NCBI GenBank assembly: GCA_023254175.1
Contig: JALQYJ010000192.1
Span: 1-64,000 of the forward strand
Source: Runella sp.
GTDB taxonomy: Bacteria > Bacteroidota > Bacteroidia > Cytophagales > Spirosomataceae
Direction of reading: 5' to 3'
Length of the DNA stretch: 64,000 bases
Within the stretch, counting starts at the first letter, position 1. Every line of letters starts with the position of its first letter. Below the pieces are notes generated by a model. That model was not told where the DNA came from, did no database searches, and saw only the letters and a program-made list of their open reading frames with translations. The translations under genes were made by a program, and so were the position numbers. Of the stretch, positions 17,202 through 25,967 are shown in pieces.

Positions 17202-18206
17202 ATGATCAACCTCATCAAACAAAAATATGCGTTTTTAGTGCTGCTAATCGTTGTTGTTAGCAGCACTAAAACCTGGGCTCAGCAAGACAAATTGTTCTCG
17301 CAGTACATGTTTAACATGATGGCCCTGAACCCCGCTTATGCTGGGAGTCGTGATGTATTAAGTGCCACTGCTCTCTACCGTAACCAATGGGGAGGAATGA
17401 CAGGTGCACCACAAACCGTAACTTTCAGCATTGATATGCCCGTAAACCGCGAACGAGTAGGGCTAGGCTTACAGTTGTTCAACGACCAAATTGGTCTCGA
17501 AAATTGGACAGGTGTAATGCTTTCTTACGCTTTCCGAATCAAAGTTGGCGAACGTTCAACTTTGGCATTAGGTTTGCAAGGGGGAGGTATGAGTTTTCGT
17601 TGGGACTTAGCAAGGGCTGATTTGGGAAATAACCTCTCAGACCCTGCGTTTGCTAGTAACGTGTCAAAAATCCTTCCAAACTTTGGAACGGGTATCTATT
17701 TAAGCAATGACCGCTCGTACTTAGGGGTGTCAGTACCTTATTTGATTGAGAACAATCTGAATGATTATGATAATGATCAACGTGCCAAAGTACGTCGTCA
17801 TATCTATGCTATGGGTGGATTTGTAGTTGGACGCAATTCAGTTAAACTCAAACCTTCAATGATGGCTCGTTATGTAAACGGTGCAGGCTTATCATTGGAC
17901 GGTAATGTGAACTTGTGGTTCAATGACCGTATTGCTTTCGGGGTATCGTATCGTCACAATCGCTTTTCAACGTATGCAGGTAAAATTCAGCAACTTCCCA
18001 ATGGAAGTGTCTTGAAAGGTGATGCACTCGTAGGAATGATTGAACTTCAGCTCTCTGATCAGTTCCGTTTGGGGTATTCATACGACTGGACTCGTAACAG
18101 CCTCAACCAAAGCCGTAAGTTTTTGAACATCCCAACCCACGAAATTATGCTGCGTTACGAATTTGGATTCAGCAAGAGTAAGATTCTTACTCCACGTTAT
18201 TTCTAA
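17202..18206 (+). CDS. PorP/SprF family type IX secretion membrane protein
   Basis: 334 residues with a signal peptide (ends STKTWAQ) followed by the family hallmark FSQYMFNMMALNPAYAGSRD. The rest is a predicted outer-membrane beta-barrel rich in alternating hydrophobic and aromatic strands, ending near TPRYF. PorP/SprF proteins help secrete or attach T9SS cargo, especially type B sorting-domain proteins such as SprB, and are typically encoded next to their cargo. Here the gene starts 5 nt after the adhesin stop, so co-transcription and a dedicated partnership are likely. A perfect 15-bp hairpin lies inside the signal-peptide codons (see separate entry). Confidence 0.9.
   Translation: MINLIKQKYAFLVLLIVVVSSTKTWAQQDKLFSQYMFNMMALNPAYAGSRDVLSATALYRNQWGGMTGAPQTVTFSIDMPVNRERVGLGLQLFNDQIGLENWTGVMLSYAFRIKVGERSTLALGLQGGGMSFRWDLARADLGNNLSDPAFASNVSKILPNFGTGIYLSNDRSYLGVSVPYLIENNLNDYDNDQRAKVRRHIYAMGGFVVGRNSVKLKPSMMARYVNGAGLSLDGNVNLWFNDRIAFGVSYRHNRFSTYAGKIQQLPNGSVLKGDALVGMIELQLSDQFRLGYSYDWTRNSLNQSRKFLNIPTHEIMLRYEFGFSKSKILTPRYF
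17233..17271 (+). promoter_or_regulatory. Perfect hairpin within the 5' coding region of porP/sprF
   Basis: TTTTAGTGCTGCTAA (17233-17247) and its exact complement (17257-17271) flank a 9-nt loop, starting 31 nt after the ATG. Such a stem in mRNA could reduce translation or mark an RNA-processing or attenuation point between adhesin and transporter. No T-run follows, so it is not a classical terminator. Function is inferred. Confidence 0.5.
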
Positions 18207-18229
18207 GGGTTTATTTTAAACGTAGTTAG

Positions 18230-18288
18230 AGGTATATTCTTCATGAAGGGGGTCATACAACACCCACAGGGGAATATACCTTTTTCTT
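18230..18288 (+). terminator. Nested hairpin with T-tract between porP/sprF and the OmpA gene
   Basis: AGGTATATTC (18230-18239) pairs with GAATATACCT (18272-18281). Inside it, GGGT and ACCC can form a second stem, and TTTTTCTTT follows. It may terminate or attenuate transcription so that the downstream gene is expressed at a different level. Confidence 0.55.
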
Positions 18289-18306
18289 TACCCAAATTTT
18301 GGAATT

Positions 18307-20691
18307 ATGAAGACGTCTATCTTATCGACCCTATTGGTAGTGGCGCTTGTATATGTTGAAGTGAACGCTCAGTCGGCTTTGAGTCAAGCGAATCGCCAAT
18401 ACGAAATGATGGCTTATACGAAGGCAATTCAACTCTACGAGCAGTCATTAAAAGACAATCTGAAAGACTCAACAAAGACAAACACTCTCGTCAAATTAGG
18501 GCACTGTTATCACCAAATTAGAGATACCCAAAATGCCGAGCGTGTGTATCGGCTTTTGTTTGGAGAAACAAAAAGCATCCCTAGAACTCAGGTCAGTAGT
18601 TATCTATATTATGCACAGGTATTGGCAAGCAACGGTAAATACAGTGAAGCAAAAGATATTTATGAACGTTACAGTCAAGCTCAACAAGACGACCAACGCG
18701 GAAAAGAATTTAAAACGCTTTATGATGATGTAAATAAGCTTAAAAAGAATAAAACGAGTTATAAGGTTGAGGCGCTCGACAATATCAATACAAATAGAGC
18801 CGAATTTAGCCCTACCTATTATAAAAAAGGGTTGGTCTTCGTTTCGGCTAGAAATGAAGATGTAAGTGTTAAACGTACCTATGGATGGAATCAAACAGCT
18901 TTCTTAGATTTGTTTGAAATTCCTGATTTGTCGGTAGTTAACTCCGCAAAAACCAGTAGAGTAGGCGGTTCCGAAACAGTAAACAGAACTGCAAAAAGTA
19001 AAGGGTGGTATTTGCTCGGTTCAGATGAGTATACCGATGGGACAGCCAACGATTCGAATATACCTGGTAGTTACCAAGGTGCTAACGGTGCAAAGCTAAG
19101 TCCGCTGAAAAGTGCGAAAATTGAGTCGCAAAAGATGGGTAAAGTAATTAATTCGAAATACCACGAAGGCCCCGTAGCTTTCTTTAAAGACGGAAGTAAA
19201 ATGCTCTTTACTCGTAATAATTACTTGGATGGTAAATATAAAACGAGTAAAGACGGTGTAAATAAATTGAAGTTGTACATTGCCGAAAAAACGGCTAATG
19301 ATTGGGGGAAAATCAAAGAATTGCCTTTCAATAGCGATGAGTACTCGGTAGGGCACCCTGCTTTGTCGAAAGATGATAAGCTGTTGTATTTTGTGTCGGA
19401 TATGCCAGGTGGTTTTGGAGGAACGGATATTTACGTGAGTAAATACGAAAACAATAACTGGTCAGTACCTGCTAACCTTGGCCCTGCGGTTAATACCAAA
19501 GGTAACGAAATGTTCCCGTTTGCGGACGAACAAGGTAACTTGTATTTCTCTTCTGACGGTCATGCGGGCTTGGGTGGATTAGACATGTTTTATGCCAAAC
19601 TGATCCAAGGGGTAATGGCTAAAAAACCAAAAAATCTTGGCGAACCTATCAACTCAACCAAAGACGATTTTGGGCTCATTACTGATGGAGAGCGTAAAAG
19701 TGGCTTTTTTAGTAGCAACCGCCGTAACGGTGGAGCCGACGATGATTTGTACCGTTTTGAGCGTTCGGGGCCGCTAGACCCTTGCCAAGACATCATCGTA
19801 AACGTGTTTGACGCTGAAACCAAAAATTCTCTAGCCAACGTGGACGTAGAGGTCATTAGCAAAGATGAAAGCGCGCCAGAGTCAAAAACTATGACGACCG
19901 ACAGCGAAGGAAACCTTCGTTTGTGCTTGGATAGCGATATTGATTTCGTCTTTAAGGCCTCTAGCGATGGTTATTTGAACAATACACTCAATTTTACGAC
20001 CAAAGACCTCGATATGTCGGAACTTGTTAAATTGGAGATTGCGCTCGATAAAGCAAAACCTAAATATACCGCTCCTAAGACATTTACGTTGCGTGGATTA
20101 GTAACTACGCAAAAAGACCATAAACCTATTCCAGGAGTAAAAGTTTTGCTCCATAACGAATGTGACGGCTCGATACAAGAGTCGGTAACGGACGAAAACG
20201 GAAGCTACAAGTTTGACGTTCCTATCGGCTGTGATTACTCGATTGAAGCCATGAAAGATAATCTAGGTACAATGGGTAGTAAGGTCAAAGGGGGTGAAAC
20301 GACCGAGGCCAACATTACGATGTTTGAAAAAGGGGACGTCATTAAAATTGATAACATCTACTATGACCTCAACAAATGGGATATTCGTTCAGACGCTACG
20401 GTAGAGCTGAACAAGCTGGTTGATCTGATGAAAAAATATCCGAAAATGAAAATAGAGTTTGGGTCACATACTGACAGCCGTGCCTCGACCAAGTACAACA
20501 AAACACTCTCAACGCAGCGGGCAAAATCGGCGGTAGCGTACATTGTAAAACAAGGGGTTAATTCAAAGCGGATTATTGCGGCTGGTTACGGTGAAAGCAA
20601 ATTGGTCAACAAGTGCAAAGATGGTATTGGCTGTACCGAAGAAGAGCACCAACAAAACCGTCGTACCGAAATCAAAATCCTGAGTTTATAG
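18307..20691 (+). CDS. PorE-like TPR / propeller / OmpA-family outer-membrane protein
   Basis: 794 residues. A signal peptide (to EVNAQ) is followed by TPR-like helices (about 25-150), PD40/WD40-like propeller blades (about 160-480, for example HPALSKDDKLLYFVSDMPGGFGGTDIY), two carboxypeptidase-regulatory-like beta-sandwiches (about 490-580 and 595-665), and a C-terminal OmpA domain (about 680-794) with the peptidoglycan-contact pattern HTDSRAS..N..LS..RA. This order matches PorE of the Porphyromonas T9SS, which links the machinery to peptidoglycan. Many Bacteroidota encode several such paralogs beside adhesin and PorP/SprF genes, so this copy may serve only its neighbour. No lipobox is seen. 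Confidence 0.85.
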   Translation: MKTSILSTLLVVALVYVEVNAQSALSQANRQYEMMAYTKAIQLYEQSLKDNLKDSTKTNTLVKLGHCYHQIRDTQNAERVYRLLFGETKSIPRTQVSSYLYYAQVLASNGKYSEAKDIYERYSQAQQDDQRGKEFKTLYDDVNKLKKNKTSYKVEALDNINTNRAEFSPTYYKKGLVFVSARNEDVSVKRTYGWNQTAFLDLFEIPDLSVVNSAKTSRVGGSETVNRTAKSKGWYLLGSDEYTDGTANDSNIPGSYQGANGAKLSPLKSAKIESQKMGKVINSKYHEGPVAFFKDGSKMLFTRNNYLDGKYKTSKDGVNKLKLYIAEKTANDWGKIKELPFNSDEYSVGHPALSKDDKLLYFVSDMPGGFGGTDIYVSKYENNNWSVPANLGPAVNTKGNEMFPFADEQGNLYFSSDGHAGLGGLDMFYAKLIQGVMAKKPKNLGEPINSTKDDFGLITDGERKSGFFSSNRRNGGADDDLYRFERSGPLDPCQDIIVNVFDAETKNSLANVDVEVISKDESAPESKTMTTDSEGNLRLCLDSDIDFVFKASSDGYLNNTLNFTTKDLDMSELVKLEIALDKAKPKYTAPKTFTLRGLVTTQKDHKPIPGVKVLLHNECDGSIQESVTDENGSYKFDVPIGCDYSIEAMKDNLGTMGSKVKGGETTEANITMFEKGDVIKIDNIYYDLNKWDIRSDATVELNKLVDLMKKYPKMKIEFGSHTDSRASTKYNKTLSTQRAKSAVAYIVKQGVNSKRIIAAGYGESKLVNKCKDGIGCTEEEHQQNRRTEIKILSL

Positions 20692-20724
20692 AAATAGATG
20701 TTTTGAAGGTGATTTATTAGAAAG

Positions 20725-20755
20725 GCAGAGGTTCGAGAGAGCCTCTGCTTTTTTT
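20725..20755 (+). terminator. Intrinsic terminator after the OmpA gene
   Basis: GCAGAGG (20725-20731) pairs with CCTCTGC (20742-20748) and is followed by seven T. It lies 34 nt after the stop codon and ends the adhesin locus. Confidence 0.85.
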
Positions 20756-21040
20756 GTAGTGGATGGTAGACTAGAACAAAGTTCCATTTTTGATACAGGT
20801 GCATCAAGATCTCATTAACAGAAGCGCGTTACATGTTTAAAAATGGACAATTTGTGTCAATCAAAAACTTCGGCCTTAATCCGCTAACATGAGCATCACA
20901 CTTGCTATTCAAAGATTTCGAGTTCCGATAGCGCGAGTGTCTCACTCGTGCTAATGATTCAAAGGCTTTAAGCCTAGTTGCCATCCAAAGAAACGACTGG
21001 AAGCCTGAAAATAAATGGCACGCGTGGAACGCTCGCACCA
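20756..21040. other. Gene-free stretch with palindromes
   Basis: This convergent intergenic stretch (beyond the terminator at 20725) has no credible gene. It contains TCCATTTTT at 20783-20791 with its complement at 20839-20847; AGCGCGAGTG-TCT-CACTCGTGCT at 20930-20952; and AGGCTTTAAGCCT at 20963-20975. Two palindromes in a row look like a dispersed REP-like repeat rather than a gene. An open frame crossing it on the minus strand has no family features. Confidence 0.35.
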
Positions 21041-23149
21041 TCAACTAATTCGACTCCAATTGGTTTCCTCCTTGCGAAGCGAGTCAATGTGTGTGCGAAT
21101 GGGCTCGTTTTTGGGGAGTATCAAGTCTGGGTCTTCCTGCAAAATCTCGTCGGCAGCTTCGCGGGCGGCTTTCAAAACAGCCCCGTCTTTGGCCAAATCG
21201 GCCAATAGCAAATCCATCAAACCACTTTGCTGCGTACCCGTGAGGTCGCCTGGGCCGCGTAATTTTAAGTCTACGTCGGCAATGTCAAAGCCGTTGTTGG
21301 TAGCACAGAGCGTATCAATCCGAATGCGGGTATCTTTGCTGAGTTTCACACCCGTCATCAAATAACAATAACTCTGCTCGGCTCCCCGCCCCACGCGTCC
21401 CCGCAACTGATGCAACTGTGACAAGCCAAAACGCTCGGCACTTTCGATGACCATCACCGACGCATTTGGGACGTTTACCCCTACTTCAATCACCGTCGTG
21501 GCCACCATGATTTGCGTTTCGCCTTTCACAAAGCGCTGCATTTCAAAGTCTTTTTCGTACGGAAACAGCTTGCCGTGTACCATGCTAATGTGGTACTCAG
21601 GGAAGGTGCGTTGAATACTTTCGTAGCCTTCCATCAGGTTGTTATAATCCAGCTTTTCGGACTCTTCAATGAGTGGATACACGATATACACCTGACGCCC
21701 CTTGCGGATTTCCTCTTTTACCCGCCCAAACATCGTCAGGCGCTTTGTCTCAAAAAAATGAACCGTCTCAATCGGCTTACGGCCTGCGGGAAGTTCGTCG
21801 ATGATACTCAAATCCAAATCCCCGTAAAGCGTCATGGCCAACGTACGCGGAATTGGCGTGGCGGTCATCACCAAAATATGCGGGTGAATGGTTTCATTTT
21901 TAGCCCACATCTTGGCCCGCTGTGCCACCCCAAAACGGTGTTGCTCGTCGATGATACAAAGCCCTAAGTTTTTGAACTGCACCGTATCTTCCAATAGCGC
22001 GTGTGTGCCTACTGCAATGTGGATGCTGCCATCTTGCAAGCCTGGCAGTACAATTTTACGGCCTTTTTTGGTGGTAGAACCCGTTAAAAGCGAAATGTTT
22101 ATCCCCAACGCATCACAGAAAGGCTTTAGACCACGGTAATGTTGGTCGGCCAAAATTTCGGTGGGAGCCATGAGACAGGCTTGCGCACCGTTGTCGATGG
22201 CCATCAACATCGAAATAAACGCCACAATCGTTTTACCACTTCCCACGTCCCCTTGCAAGAGGCGGTTCATTTGCTTGCCCGACTTAAAATCATCGTGGAT
22301 TTCGCGGAGCACTCGTTTTTGGGCGTTGGTCAGCCCGAAAGGCAAGTGCTGTTGATAAAACGTTTTTAGCATATCAAGGTTGCCAAAAACCTGCCCTGGG
22401 TACTCGCGTTTTTGCAGAAGTTTGTTTTTGAGCAACCGCAATTGGTTGTAAAACAATTCCTCAAACTTCAGGCGACGCAGGGCTTGGGTAAGGGCGTATT
22501 GGCTGTCGGGCAGATGAATGCCCCACATGGCCTCGGCTTTGGCCAAAAGGCGATATTTTTGCACCAATTCTTGCGGCAGGGTTTCGCGAAAATGTGGCGT
22601 AGCTTGTTCCAACAAACTCCGCATAATTTTGCTCAAAAACCGACTGTCGAGGTATTTCTTACGGAGTATTTCCGTTAGGTTGTAAACAGGTTGAAAATAG
22701 CCACCTCCTTCGTTTTCGGGGTTGATGGTTTCGAGGTCGGGGTGGCTAAAGTTGAAGCGTTGCCCAAACCTTTGTGGTTTGCCGTAGGCAATATACTCGC
22801 CGCCTTCTTTGAGGTGTTTGAGGTGCCAATCGATGCTTTGGAAAAAGACAAACTCAACGATACCCGTGCCGTCGGAAAACTCCACCGTAAGCCGTCGTTT
22901 GTGGCCTTCGCCTATGACGGTCATGCTTCTGATGCGGCCCTTCAACTGCGCCGCCGACATCGTGTCATTCAGCTCGCTAATGCGTTGAAAAGATGTTCTG
23001 TCTTCGTGGCGAAAGGGGTAATATTGTACTAAATCACCAAAGGTAAATAGCTTCAGTTCTTTGTTGAGCGTAGCCGCCCGAGTGGGGCCGACTCCCTTCA
23101 AAAACTCAATTTTAGTATCGAAAAACTGGGTGGTGGTTCGTTGGCTCAT
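21041..23149 (-). CDS. recG: ATP-dependent DNA helicase RecG
   Basis: 702 residues (E. coli RecG is 693). It drives branch migration and fork reversal at stalled replication forks. An N-terminal wedge/OB domain (about 60-150) is followed by superfamily 2 helicase motifs: GDVGSGKT at 300-307 (Walker A), DEQH at about 400 (Walker B), MTATPIPRT (motif III) and the C-terminal QLRGRVGRG (motif VI). The N-terminus, with a helix-hairpin-helix-like LKGVGP, fits the family. The gene is transcribed alone, divergently from the isomerase-like gene at 23250. Confidence 0.95.
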   Translation of the reverse strand: MSQRTTTQFFDTKIEFLKGVGPTRAATLNKELKLFTFGDLVQYYPFRHEDRTSFQRISELNDTMSAAQLKGRIRSMTVIGEGHKRRLTVEFSDGTGIVEFVFFQSIDWHLKHLKEGGEYIAYGKPQRFGQRFNFSHPDLETINPENEGGGYFQPVYNLTEILRKKYLDSRFLSKIMRSLLEQATPHFRETLPQELVQKYRLLAKAEAMWGIHLPDSQYALTQALRRLKFEELFYNQLRLLKNKLLQKREYPGQVFGNLDMLKTFYQQHLPFGLTNAQKRVLREIHDDFKSGKQMNRLLQGDVGSGKTIVAFISMLMAIDNGAQACLMAPTEILADQHYRGLKPFCDALGINISLLTGSTTKKGRKIVLPGLQDGSIHIAVGTHALLEDTVQFKNLGLCIIDEQHRFGVAQRAKMWAKNETIHPHILVMTATPIPRTLAMTLYGDLDLSIIDELPAGRKPIETVHFFETKRLTMFGRVKEEIRKGRQVYIVYPLIEESEKLDYNNLMEGYESIQRTFPEYHISMVHGKLFPYEKDFEMQRFVKGETQIMVATTVIEVGVNVPNASVMVIESAERFGLSQLHQLRGRVGRGAEQSYCYLMTGVKLSKDTRIRIDTLCATNNGFDIADVDLKLRGPGDLTGTQQSGLMDLLLADLAKDGAVLKAAREAADEILQEDPDLILPKNEPIRTHIDSLRKEETNWSRIS

Positions 23150-23249
23150 AAGTGCAAACGCACGTTTTTTTAGTAAAAATAACCTTTAAAGAGTATTTTT
23201 CCAACAATTCTTCGCTTTTGGTACTAACGTACAATCTCCTCCGTTTTCT

Positions 23250-24110
23250 ATGAATCGTCGCGATGCCCTCCGCCAAACGGCGCTCCTAAGTGCCACTTAT
23301 TTCACGGCTCCTTTTGACCCGTTATCCGACTCGCTCCGACGTGGTTATCCGCTGGGTGCTTGTGATTGGTCTTTGCAACGGGCTTGTAATCCAGCCGTTT
23401 TTGCGTATGCTAAAAAGATAGGACTTGATGGTGTACAACTCAGTTATAATTCTCGCACGGACGAAAGTTATCTTCTTCGCCCCGAGAACCAACAGGCTAT
23501 GCGGGAGGCTTCCCAAAACGCAGGGGTTAAGATGGCAAGTTTAGCCATTGGTGAACTTAACCGAGTCCCACTCAAGTCTGAAGCACGTACCGTTGAGTGG
23601 ATTAGTGGGAGTATTGACGCCGCCAAAGCTCTGGAAGTCAGGGTGGTGCTATTGGCTTTTTTTTCACAAGGTGATTTGCGAAACGACGAGATTGGAAAAA
23701 AGGTGGTCGTCGAACGTCTCAAAAGCCTTGCCCCTAAAGCCGAAAAACAGGGAATTACCCTCGCCATTGAATCCTACCTAAGTGCGCAAGAGCACCTCGA
23801 CATTATTGAGGCCGTGGGTTCGCCCAACCTCAAGGTATATTACGACCCGCGCAACGCCGCCGATGCTGGCCACGACCCCTATACCGAAATTCCTTTGCTG
23901 GGTCAACAAAAGCTCATCTGTGAAGTTCACCTCAAAGAAAACGGTAACTTGCTAGGCCAAGGCTCGATTGACTGGCTGAGGATTCGTCAATTGCTCCGTC
24001 AAATTCGATTCAAAGGATGGGCGCACATTGAGGGTGCTATGCCGCAAGGTAAAACGCTGGACGAAGCCTATCCCCAAAATGTGCAGTATGCGCGCAAAAT
24101 TGTTGGATAA
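23250..24110 (+). CDS. Sugar phosphate isomerase/epimerase-like TIM barrel, Tat-type leader
   Basis: 286 residues. The leader MNRRDALRQTALLS has an Arg pair and a short hydrophobic stretch, suggesting Tat export, though the motif is imperfect. The rest is an AP-endonuclease-2/xylose-isomerase-like TIM barrel with candidate metal or acid-base residues in IESYLS, YYDPRNA, VHLKEN and HIEGA. This large family includes inosose dehydratases and ketose epimerases; the substrate cannot be told. The gene is followed 63 nt downstream by another member of the same family and further on by a Gfo/Idh/MocA protein, a common partnership in sugar or polyol catabolism. Confidence 0.82.
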   Translation: MNRRDALRQTALLSATYFTAPFDPLSDSLRRGYPLGACDWSLQRACNPAVFAYAKKIGLDGVQLSYNSRTDESYLLRPENQQAMREASQNAGVKMASLAIGELNRVPLKSEARTVEWISGSIDAAKALEVRVVLLAFFSQGDLRNDEIGKKVVVERLKSLAPKAEKQGITLAIESYLSAQEHLDIIEAVGSPNLKVYYDPRNAADAGHDPYTEIPLLGQQKLICEVHLKENGNLLGQGSIDWLRIRQLLRQIRFKGWAHIEGAMPQGKTLDEAYPQNVQYARKIVG

Positions 24111-24173
24111 AACTTCCTTTTTTACATCCCTAAAATAGACCATAATTATTCATAAAACATTACTAATATCAAC

Positions 24174-25103
24174 ATGAATCGTCGTCAATTTATCGGAACC
24201 ACGCTCGTTGGAACTACCCTTGCTCCGTCGGCTTTTAGTTCGGTGGGAGTGCCCGTGGCGGCTTCGCCCAAAATCTTTGTTTTCTCCAAAATGTTCCAAT
24301 GGATTGAGGACTATGATCAACTAGCCGAAACAATTGCGGGGATTGGCTTCGACGGACTTGACCTCACCGTTCGCCCTGGAGGACACGTTTTGCCCGAGCG
24401 CGTAGAGGAAGATTTGCCCAAAGCAGTTGCTGCGTTCAAAAAACACAAACTTGAAATTCCGATGATGGTGACCACGATTTTGGACGCTGATGCGCAATCG
24501 GAGCGTATTCTCAAAACGGCCAAGTCTCTTGGAATCAAACATTATCGTATGGGTTGGTACCCTTACGACCTCAAAAAAGACATTGCTTCCCAAAGTGCCG
24601 CTATAGGTCAGCGAATCAAAGCCGTGACCGCACTCAACGAAAAATATGGCGTTGTAGGTCATTATCAAAACCATTCTGGCAACTATTTTGGAGCGTCGTT
24701 ATGGGATTTTCATCAGCAACTTCAAGGAATTACTTTCCAAGCGATTGGGTGTCAGTACGACATTAACCACGCGACCGCCGAAGCGGGTGGTTCGTGGGAA
24801 ACAGGGCTTCACTTGATTGCCCCCCACATTAAATCATTGGCCATCAAGGATTTTTACTGGACCAAAAAGAATGGTAAATGGGGTAAACTCGGTTGTCCGC
24901 TGGGCGAAGGAGTGGTTAACTGGAAACGTTACTTTGAAATTTGGAAGCAGTATAATTTTCAAGTACCCATCACGATGCACTACGAGTACCCGCTCGGTGG
25001 GGCGGAAAATGGGGCAAAAAAACTCAGCATTCCGTCGCAAGACCTCATCACTGCGATGAAGAAAGACTTGGTATTATTTAAAGAGTGGGTCGCAAAGGTC
25101 TAA
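24174..25103 (+). CDS. Sugar phosphate isomerase/epimerase-like TIM barrel, Tat leader
   Basis: 309 residues. The leader MNRRQFIGTTLVG fits the Tat pattern (RRxFh) with a hydrophobic region and cleavage near SAFS. The barrel has typical motifs: GFDGLDLTVRPGGH early, HYQNHSGNYFG in the middle, QYDINHATAEAG and KDFYW, with carboxylate and His residues likely to bind metal. It has the same fold as its upstream neighbour but is clearly divergent, not a recent duplicate. Periplasmic location is inferred from the leader. A terminator follows directly. Confidence 0.83.
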   Translation: MNRRQFIGTTLVGTTLAPSAFSSVGVPVAASPKIFVFSKMFQWIEDYDQLAETIAGIGFDGLDLTVRPGGHVLPERVEEDLPKAVAAFKKHKLEIPMMVTTILDADAQSERILKTAKSLGIKHYRMGWYPYDLKKDIASQSAAIGQRIKAVTALNEKYGVVGHYQNHSGNYFGASLWDFHQQLQGITFQAIGCQYDINHATAEAGGSWETGLHLIAPHIKSLAIKDFYWTKKNGKWGKLGCPLGEGVVNWKRYFEIWKQYNFQVPITMHYEYPLGGAENGAKKLSIPSQDLITAMKKDLVLFKEWVAKV

Positions 25104-25116
25104 CTGAAGGCTTTTT

Positions 25117-25153
25117 AACTTCGGTAAAGTTTTAGACCTTTGCCGAAGTTTTT
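25117..25153 (+). terminator. Intrinsic terminator after the second isomerase gene
   Basis: AACTTCGGTAAAG (25117-25129) pairs with CTTTGCCGAAGTT (25138-25150) with a single U-G pair, and a T-run follows. It overlaps the region just upstream of the ABC ATPase start, so an ABC promoter would have to lie within or right after it. Confidence 0.75.
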
Positions 25154-25169
25154 GGCTTATACTATTTTC

Positions 25170-25841
25170 ATGCACATTCTCATCGACCAACTTGGCAAAC
25201 GTTTCAACCGCGAATGGATTTTTCGGAACTTTAGCCACACCCTTCAAAGCGGCAAAAGTTACACGTTTGTGGGGCCTAACGGCAGCGGTAAATCGACACT
25301 TCTTCAAGTACTTTCAGGAGCAACACCCTCTAGCGAAGGAAAAATTAGCTATATCATTGACAATAAAACGATTGAAGAAGATAAATGGTACAAACAGTTG
25401 GTCATAGCAGCACCTTACCTCGAACTCATTGAAGAGTTTACGATTACCGAATTCCTAAACTTCCACGTGGGCTTTAAGCCCTTCAAACCGTCGATTTCGC
25501 AAGCCCAAATCATCGAGCAACTCGAACTGATGGCGTCGAAAGACAAGGCTATTAAGTATTTCTCATCGGGAATGAAGCAACGTCTTAAACTTGCATTGGC
25601 CTTTTATTCGGACGTACCCGTAGTGATGCTCGACGAGCCTACTTCTAACCTTGATGCACGCTGGTCGGCTTGGTATTTGGAACAAGTGCAACAGCTTTCT
25701 TCCAATCAACTAGTTATTATTTGCTCCAACGTCCCTGCTGAATACGATTTTTGCGACGAAGTCATCAACGTGGCTGATTATAAGTCTAAAGTGCCCGTGG
25801 ATTCTCCAATCCACGGAAAAGGTTTCTCAAAATCTGGTTAA
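25170..25841 (+). CDS. ABC transporter ATP-binding protein
   Basis: 223 residues with all ABC ATPase motifs: Walker A GPNGSGKST at about 39-47, signature FSSGMKQRLKL, Walker B VVMLDEPTSNLD, and a switch position reading CSN instead of the usual His. Short, single-domain ATPases like this resemble the CcmA or ABC-2 exporter group; no permease gene is adjacent, so the partner and substrate are unknown. The start is the ATG at 25170; a TTG at 25140 would put the start inside the terminator stem. The next gene is on the same strand after 126 nt. Confidence 0.85.
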   Translation: MHILIDQLGKRFNREWIFRNFSHTLQSGKSYTFVGPNGSGKSTLLQVLSGATPSSEGKISYIIDNKTIEEDKWYKQLVIAAPYLELIEEFTITEFLNFHVGFKPFKPSISQAQIIEQLELMASKDKAIKYFSSGMKQRLKLALAFYSDVPVVMLDEPTSNLDARWSAWYLEQVQQLSSNQLVIICSNVPAEYDFCDEVINVADYKSKVPVDSPIHGKGFSKSG

Positions 25842-25967
25842 AATTGCAGCCCCTTGGTTTTGAGAAACCAAGCGCGGGGGGGTAGGAGTAACCCAATGCA
25901 CACCCCGCCAAAAGTAAAAAAGCATTCCTTTGACCTTTGATGAGAAACATTCATCTACTACAAGCCT

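Noticed and set aside
20829-21044. 71-residue minus-strand frame downstream of recG
   Set aside because: It spans the palindromes and overlaps the end of recG, and has no recognisable composition or domain; treated as repeat-derived.
22139-22678. Several plus-strand frames opposite recG
   Set aside because: RecG motifs are complete on the other strand; these are shadows.
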